Source of the DNA: Pilatotrama ljubarskyi
Taxonomy: Eukaryota; Basidiomycota; Agaricomycetes; Polyporales; Polyporaceae
Reading direction: 5' to 3'
Length of the DNA: 64,000 nucleotides
NCBI GenBank assembly: GCA_022385805.1
Contig: MU277714.1
Coordinates: 151,869 to 215,868 of the forward strand
Below, in pieces: positions 58,778-64,000 of the stretch (position 1 is the stretch's first letter; the number at the start of each line of letters is the position of its first letter). The notes under the pieces were generated by a model that saw only the letters and a program-made list of their open reading frames with translations, searched no databases and was not told the origin of the DNA. A program made the translations under genes and the position numbers.

Positions 58778-60943
58778 TTAACGCTTCGCCTTCTTCGCCT
58801 TAGCGTCCGTATCACCGTCCTGACCACGCTTGGCGACGGAGGTGTTGATATTCCCCGCGGCCTGTTCGGCGCGCAACCACGCCTCGCACTCCTCCTTAGT
58901 CCCTTGTGGATGCTCGAGCTGCCATTCCACAACACGCCCGAGAACCTGGCCTGTCCACGGGCCCGGGCTCGCTGCGCCCAGGATCTTCACTACCTCTCGG
59001 CCCTGAACGACGGTTAGCGCATGGCAATGCAATATCAAACTGGGCTACGCACGTCAAGGATGGGCCTGGCATCGACGGCTGCGGGTAGCGCAAGCTCCTC
59101 GATGCGCGTAGCAAACTGGTTATATGCTGCTATCCGCTTCGATGCCGCATCCACTAAGAGAGCATCAGACACGACATCGTTGGAGGTGACACTGGATTTT
59201 GCCTACCATCAAAGGTGCTCCCGTCATTACTCCACAGCGCGACAAGCTCTTGTACCAGGGAGAACAGGAGCGACGTCGCCCACGTAGAGCCTGTCGCTGG
59301 GTTATGCACGAGCTTGTCCCGTAATAGCACACCTATCCATGCTCTCTCGGGCTTGTCTATGTTCCCGGCCTCATACTCTGCGATGCCCCGTTGCAGGAGC
59401 TCCGCTGCCAAGAACAGCGTTGGGACACCATCGAGGTAATGGTATTGCGCGCCGAGCTTGAGGCCGTCGCGGATGACAGCTTCCGCCGCTGGACGCACCT
59501 TCGCTTTCGACATGTATGTGAGGTGGCGATAAGGGGTGAGGGCGCTCGCGAGGTAAAGACGTCGCGAGGCGTTGGTGGGCATCGAGAGCTCCGAGAGGAG
59601 GAGACGGTGGACGGGAGGTAGAGAGGGGACGGGAGAGCCGGAGAGGGTGGTGCTGATGTCATTGGTGGGATTGGACAGCGCATGCAGTATGACGGCCGCA
59701 TTTAGCGCGTCTTGCGACGACGACAGGGATCCCGAGAGCTTGACACCCGTTCCTTCAGGTATGCTGAACACGGCCGGGTAGAGCGACAGTTTGTTCATGA
59801 AGTCGATGGAGAGCAGAGGATTCCGCCCTGTCGTCAGATCTGAGTTGTGATGACACAGGCGGCATTCGCTCGCAAACCTACCTCCCATCATCTTGTCGAG
59901 CTCCTCGCCTACGCGTTCACGACTGATTTTGACTCGAAGCGCTTCCTGAAGCACGTCAATATGTGACGTAAGGCGAGTACATCCAGGCTGAACTCACTTG
60001 GATCTCTGGATCCTTGGCTGCCTCCTGCAGTTCAGGGACCATGGTGAACCCAAATCGGCTCGCAAACCGGATGCATCGCAGTACGCGCAGTGGGTCATCC
60101 TTGAACGTCTCTCGCGGAGGCAATGGGGTCCGGACTACGCCGTCACGCAGGTCGTCAAGCCCCTACTTTGATGGCATGAATATCGTCCTGCACAGAGGGA
60201 GGGTCGATGGGTGTACCTTGCCAGTATGGTCCTCTACTTCTCTGGAGTGGACATTGTAGAAGAGCGCATTGATCGTGATGTCTCGTCGCATGGCGTCCTG
60301 AAGGGGCGTGCCGAACGTCTATCCAACGGACAACGTCAGATCGTACCCTCCAGATACATTGAGCCATGCTGACCACTTGAGTTGGGATACGGCTGTTTTC
60401 CGCGTACTCTTCGCTTCGCAAGTTCACGAAGTCAAGCTCGATTCCCAGTAGGGTTGTCCTAGCAGTCTCGAGGTGTTTTGACTGGTCGGGATTGCTCTCG
60501 ATCTTCGCGACGTTCTTCACAGCGATATCCTTCACAGTGCGACAATAGTCTACAAACCGTTCGGCGAAGGGGACACCCATCATGTTCTCCAGTGCGATGT
60601 CGATATCATTGCATCGAGACCCCAGAAGCTATATGACGCGGTGCGTGATCTATTCAGCAGTGTCCATGGCAAGTGACGACTGGATAAGGCACACCTTGTC
60701 CCGAACCCACCCTCCAGCGATCCTGCACGACGTCTCTATACCCTCCGCCTCCTTAATGTGACGCGTGCACTGGTCGAGCAGCGTGCAAAGCTCGTCCTCT
60801 TCCTTTGTGAGTCTGATCTCATACATGCTGGGCGCCGGTACGCGTGTCCAGTAGAAAGTCCTGACTGGGAGGGCAGGTCTGCTGTACAGATCTCGGCAGC
60901 TGGCTAGACGGAGGAGTGAGTTCGCTGCACGGAAGAATTGCAT
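58778..60943 (-). CDS. CCA1: CCA tRNA nucleotidyltransferase (class II CCA-adding enzyme)
   Basis: Adds and repairs the 3' CCA of tRNAs in nucleus, cytosol and mitochondria. ATG at 60943 begins MQFFRAANSLLRLASCRDLY, basic and Arg/Ser/Leu-rich without acids, as expected for a mitochondrial presequence. A second in-frame ATG at 60826 begins MYEIRLTKEEDELC, the start of the conserved domain. Catalytic core: CRIAGGWVRDKLLG (GGxVRD), NDIDIALENMMGVPF (metal-binding DxD), FVNLRSEEY, then DAMRRDITINALFYNV (RRD) and LRCIRFASRFGF (ERxxR-type neck). The C-terminal helical half includes GKMMGGRNPLLSIDFMNKLS-like text and a Lys/Ala-rich end, AKAKKAKR. Several short introns. Motifs complete, so activity is expected. 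Its neighbour, the thioesterase, lies 310 bp upstream on the same strand. Confidence 0.93.
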
Positions 60944-61252
60944 ACACAGCCTGCAGTAAGGATAGTCGCGTCTCGGCCTCGCAGACTGCAATGATGAGGA
61001 CGCCTTGCCTAATGTCGTTCAGAGGTTGTATCCGAGCCTAACCGCAGAAGTAGACGGACAGAGCCAAGTGTGCTTCACAAGCGCATCTCTCTGACTTCAT
61101 TGTGGCGGTGTCGAAAGCACTGGCTACCGCCGCCGCCGATCCGCCAGCCACACAAGTCCCGCCGGTAATGGCCATCGTGCATAACTGCTTGCGACAAGGC
61201 ACACATCGCTACATAGAAGCATGACCATGAACACTGAGGGATCGGAGGACTC
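60944..61252. promoter_or_regulatory. Short tandem intergenic region upstream of CCA1
   Basis: About 310 bp between the CCA1 start and the thioesterase stop. It must contain the CCA1 promoter. No named element seen. Confidence 0.35.
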
Positions 61253-62112
61253 TCAAGCAAGAATCTCTGACAACCACACAGTCAGGTCGCCCAACTCCGC
61301 GTCGTTAACGGTATGCTCCAACCCCTCGTACTTCTTGAAGACGACCCTGTCCTCCGGAATATTCAGGCTTTCGCGCAAGAACGATACGCACTCCTCGGCG
61401 TATAATAGTGGGACCTCGGTATCCGCCGTACCATGCCCCCAGAATACCGGAAGGACAGGCTCTATCTGCAGCATTGCCTAAAGCTATTGATCAGTAACGA
61501 GTGAGTGACCACAATCAAGTAGCTCACCTGTCTGGACTGCTTGGGGATCCAGCCGGACAAGCTGGCTACCCCGCCAAGCTCATGAAGCGTTGTAAGCGCG
61601 GTCATGAGGGAGAGCGCCGCACCCTGACTGAAGCCGACCAGGACGATCTTCGCGGACTCTACGCCACCGCGCACTTCAGAGATGACGAGATTTTCGATGG
61701 TGGCTACAGATGCAGCTACCCCGGCTTCATCGTAGCAGGTGGGTGGAAGATTTGCAATATTGAACCAGCTGGGCCGTATGTGGCCGTTGTTGAAGGCGAC
61801 AGGAGCGCTTGGTCTATTGAGAGAGCGTCAGCATGCCCCATACCTATAGCATACGATAGAGAAGTGGACATACGCCTGAGGTATGATCCACTTGACTCCG
61901 GGCAGTCGGGCTACGACTGGCTCGAGGAGGGTGACCCATGATTCGTTCCGCTGGCCGAGCCCCTACCATGTCGATGATAGTCAGTCGAAGTAAGAGGAGC
62001 AAACGGGGGTTTATGTACTCACATGCACGAAGACGACGGTTGCAGCATGCTCCGTCTTCGGAGGGATTACGAGCGGCGCGGTGCCGGTTGCGTTGCCTCC
62101 TGCAGTGGCCAT
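61253..62112 (-). CDS. Acyl-protein thioesterase 1-like serine hydrolase
   Basis: Removes palmitoyl groups from proteins and hydrolyses lysophospholipids in the cytosol. Four exons (62023-62112, 61874-61962, 61528-61813, 61253-61477) sum to 690 nt, 229 aa, the usual size. Motifs of the alpha/beta-hydrolase fold: VVFVHGLG (oxyanion strand), VKWIIPQAPSAPVAFNNGH, PSWFNI, the nucleophile elbow IVLVGFSQGAALS (GxSxG), SLSGWIPK, FWGHGTADTEVPL with the catalytic Asp, and YEGLEHTVND with the catalytic His. All three catalytic residues are present. Start at 62112 (MATAGGNATGTAPLVIPP) is the only in-frame ATG before the first intron. Head-to-head with VAC8, itself a palmitoylated protein; the pairing may be coincidental. 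Confidence 0.94.
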
Positions 62113-62668
62113 TCGATCGCGTCTGGCTGGGTGGTCTTGTAGGCAGCCCTACGAACATTCACGCATTATATGCTCGGCAAGCGTGCCCACGGTACACGAA
62201 AGTGTGCTAGAATCGTCCGCAGCACCTCATCGCCATGGTCCTTGCATCGCCCATGGACGCCGCAGTCACAGGTGCAGTCCCTCTTGACAGCTCACTCGCC
62301 TGCGAGAAGTCGTTCGTCCTGACGGCGCGGCGCGCAGGGCGGCGGTTGGTGGCCGCTGGACTGAACCGGTACTGTCAGACGGCGGACGCAGCTCAGCACT
62401 TGCTCATCGTTGCGGATGTCGAGCGCGCTCCGGGAGTACTAGTCCTACATACGGCGCAACGCCTTCCGGGAATCCGGGATGTGCGCGTCGCCATATATGG
62501 TATTCCCACAACATGGACAAACAAATTACCGTTGCCGCATCTCAGTTCGCCTGCACGGTGCACAGGGCTCGACTCTCATTTCTCTGCATTTCTCTCTACC
62601 CTCTCCTCCTCCTCTTCGCTATCCTCCCCTCTTTTCCCCGCCCTCCGCCGCTATCACGGATCCCTGAC
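62113..62668. promoter_or_regulatory. Divergent promoter region thioesterase / VAC8 with pyrimidine tract
   Basis: 556 bp between start codons. At about 62572-62650 the plus strand is strongly CT-rich right before the VAC8 ATG, a typical fungal leader/core-promoter signature. Plus-strand frames upstream of 62669 lack homology. Confidence 0.5.
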
Positions 62669-64000
62669 ATGGGTGTCGTCTCGAGCTGTTGCGAGTCTTG
62701 CTGTAAGCGGCCTTTCCTACGCCACGATATTTTCCCCGTGATTTGCACATGCCCTGACGTCTTGCACCCAGTCCGTTCGCGGAAGTCATCCTACGAGCCG
62801 CTGCTGTTGGAGAACGAGCGGGAGGCCGTGGCAGATCTGCTGCAATATCTCGAGAGTACGTCTGGCACTGCTCGCGCGACATTCCTGCACGCGAACAGTA
62901 GAACTCACTACGTTCCCTCTTGTCGCTCTAAAGACCGGACTACGACCGACTTCTTCAGAGACTCGCCTCTTGCAGCGTTGACGACACTTTCGTTCTCGGA
63001 CAATGTCGACCTCCAACGCAGCGCCGCACTAGCATTCGCCGAGATCACTGAGAAGGAGGTCCGCCCCGTAGGCCGCGACACGCTTGACCCCATCCTCTTC
63101 CTCCTCAGCAGCCATGACACCGAAGTGCAGCGGGCTGCCAGTGCGGCTCTGGGGAATCTTGCCGTGAACAGTGCGTGTGCGTCCAGCGTGTTTCCAGACT
63201 GGCGCTGATGAGCCCCCTTGCAGCCGAGAACAAGTTGCTCATCGTAAAGCTCGGCGGTCTCGAGCCTCTCATCAGGCAAATGCTGAGTCCAAATGTCGAA
63301 GTGCAGTGCAACGCGGTCGGATGTGTAACAAACCTGGCCACGCATGGTACGTGCAAAGTCTGGATTGGTTGAGCGTGCATCACCACTGCGGGAGGACTGA
63401 CTTCAAATTCACAAGATGACAACAAGACAAAGATTGCGAAGTCCGGCGCCCTCGTCCCTCTCACCCGTTTGGCACGTTCCAAGGACATGCGTGTACAGCG
63501 CAATGCGACCGGCGCACTGCTCAACATGACGCATTCTGGTATGAAGTGCTTCGTTTGCGCTTGCTCGGTTAGTCCTGACATTAGTGAATGTTCTAGATGA
63601 GAACAGGCAGCAACTCGTGAATGCGGGCGCTATCCCGGTACTGGTCAGCTTGCTCAACTCGCCAGATACGGACGTGCAGTACTACTGCACGACCGCGCTG
63701 AGCAATATCGCAGTCGATGGTACCCCACATCTAATCATTTTCAGTCATCCGTTGTCTTATGATCCTGCAATCTGCAGCCCACAATCGCAAGAAGTTGGCG
63801 CAAACGGAACCCAAGCTGGTCTCAAGCCTCGTGCAGCTGATGGATAGCCCCAGTCTGAAGGTTCAATGCCAAGCTGCTCTAGCACTCCGCAATCTCGCGA
63901 GCGATGGTATGTGCTGGGAGTTGGAATCATTGTACGCAAATGTTCATCCGCATAATCGCAGAGAAATACCAGCTCGAGATCGTGAAGGCGGACGGACTCA
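62669..64000 (+). CDS. VAC8: Vacuolar armadillo-repeat protein Vac8, C-terminal part outside window
   Basis: Vacuole-membrane scaffold for vacuole inheritance, nucleus-vacuole junctions and selective autophagy. Start [12 protein letters not shown]: Gly2 suits N-myristoylation, and the following cysteines form a palmitoylation cluster like the SH4 end of yeast Vac8. The first exon ends at the TGCT before gtaagcgg. The next exon reads [28 protein letters not shown], then [13 protein letters not shown]. Armadillo repeats follow, separated by short introns: [146 protein letters not shown]. The reading frame is open at base 64000, so the later repeats lie outside. Confidence 0.95.

Noticed and set aside
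1..64000. Biosynthetic gene cluster or mating-type locus
   Set aside because: No synthase, synthetase, P450, homeodomain pair or pheromone receptor was seen; HMG boxes alone do not define a mating locus in Agaricomycetes.

Overview
The window is nuclear DNA from a filamentous basidiomycete, most likely an Agaricomycete. Nearly every gene is cut by many introns of about 40-70 nt with GT(R)NGY donors, coding DNA is GC-rich, spacing is compact, and the gene set is typically fungal (TRAPP, VAC8, group-X hybrid histidine kinase, Clr4-type methyltransferase, MFS permeases). No tRNA, rRNA, CRISPR array, operon or intact transposon was recognised. Gene models were built by hand from conserved protein motifs, splice sites and frame arithmetic. 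Spans are CDS spans including introns.

Layout. 1-2232 (-): BTB/POZ protein, C-terminus beyond the left edge. 2557-3454 (+): TRAPP subunit Trs31. 4893-6247 (+): class 1A-like dihydroorotate dehydrogenase. 6746-8458 (-): HMG-box factor A. 11058-13462 (+): CaMK-type kinase. 13851-15979 (-): Clr4/SUV39 H3K9 methyltransferase. 16804-20580 (-): Pumilio-family RNA-binding protein. 22234-25987 (-): UVRAG/Vps38. 26348-27947 (+): acidic unknown protein. 28170-32115 (-): GYF-domain protein. 32490-34984 (-): acetyl-CoA transporter. 35971-38300 (+): MFS transporter. 38974-48452 (-): very large group-X hybrid histidine kinase. 49049-51211 (-): SUB2/UAP56. 51818-53370 (+): mitochondrial dicarboxylate carrier. 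53868-55997 (+): ROK1/DDX52. 56988-58385 (+): HMG-box factor B. 58778-60943 (-): CCA-adding enzyme. 61253-62112 (-): acyl-protein thioesterase. 62669-64000+ (+): VAC8, cut by the right edge.

The genes do not form one pathway. Most are housekeeping: vesicle transport and endosome/vacuole (Trs31, UVRAG, VAC8, thioesterase), RNA metabolism (SUB2, ROK1, Pumilio, GYF, CCA enzyme), chromatin and transcription (Clr4, two HMG factors), signalling (CaMK, histidine kinase) and transport. Several neighbours are head-to-head and share promoter space: BTB/Trs31, UVRAG/unknown, acetyl-CoA transporter/MFS, SUB2/dicarboxylate carrier, thioesterase/VAC8.

The most striking pattern is exon architecture. Several models are only coherent if very small exons are included: 7 nt in the BTB gene, two of 12 nt in the MFS gene, probably 5 nt plus 15 nt in the carrier gene, and 16 and 22 nt in the Clr4 gene. 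There is also a likely GC-AG intron in Clr4. Other points of interest are a class 1A-like DHODH with a Ser/Pro insertion, a CaMK with a long insertion in its N-lobe, a pseudokinase at the head of the histidine kinase, and two HMG factors sharing a conserved segment beyond the box.
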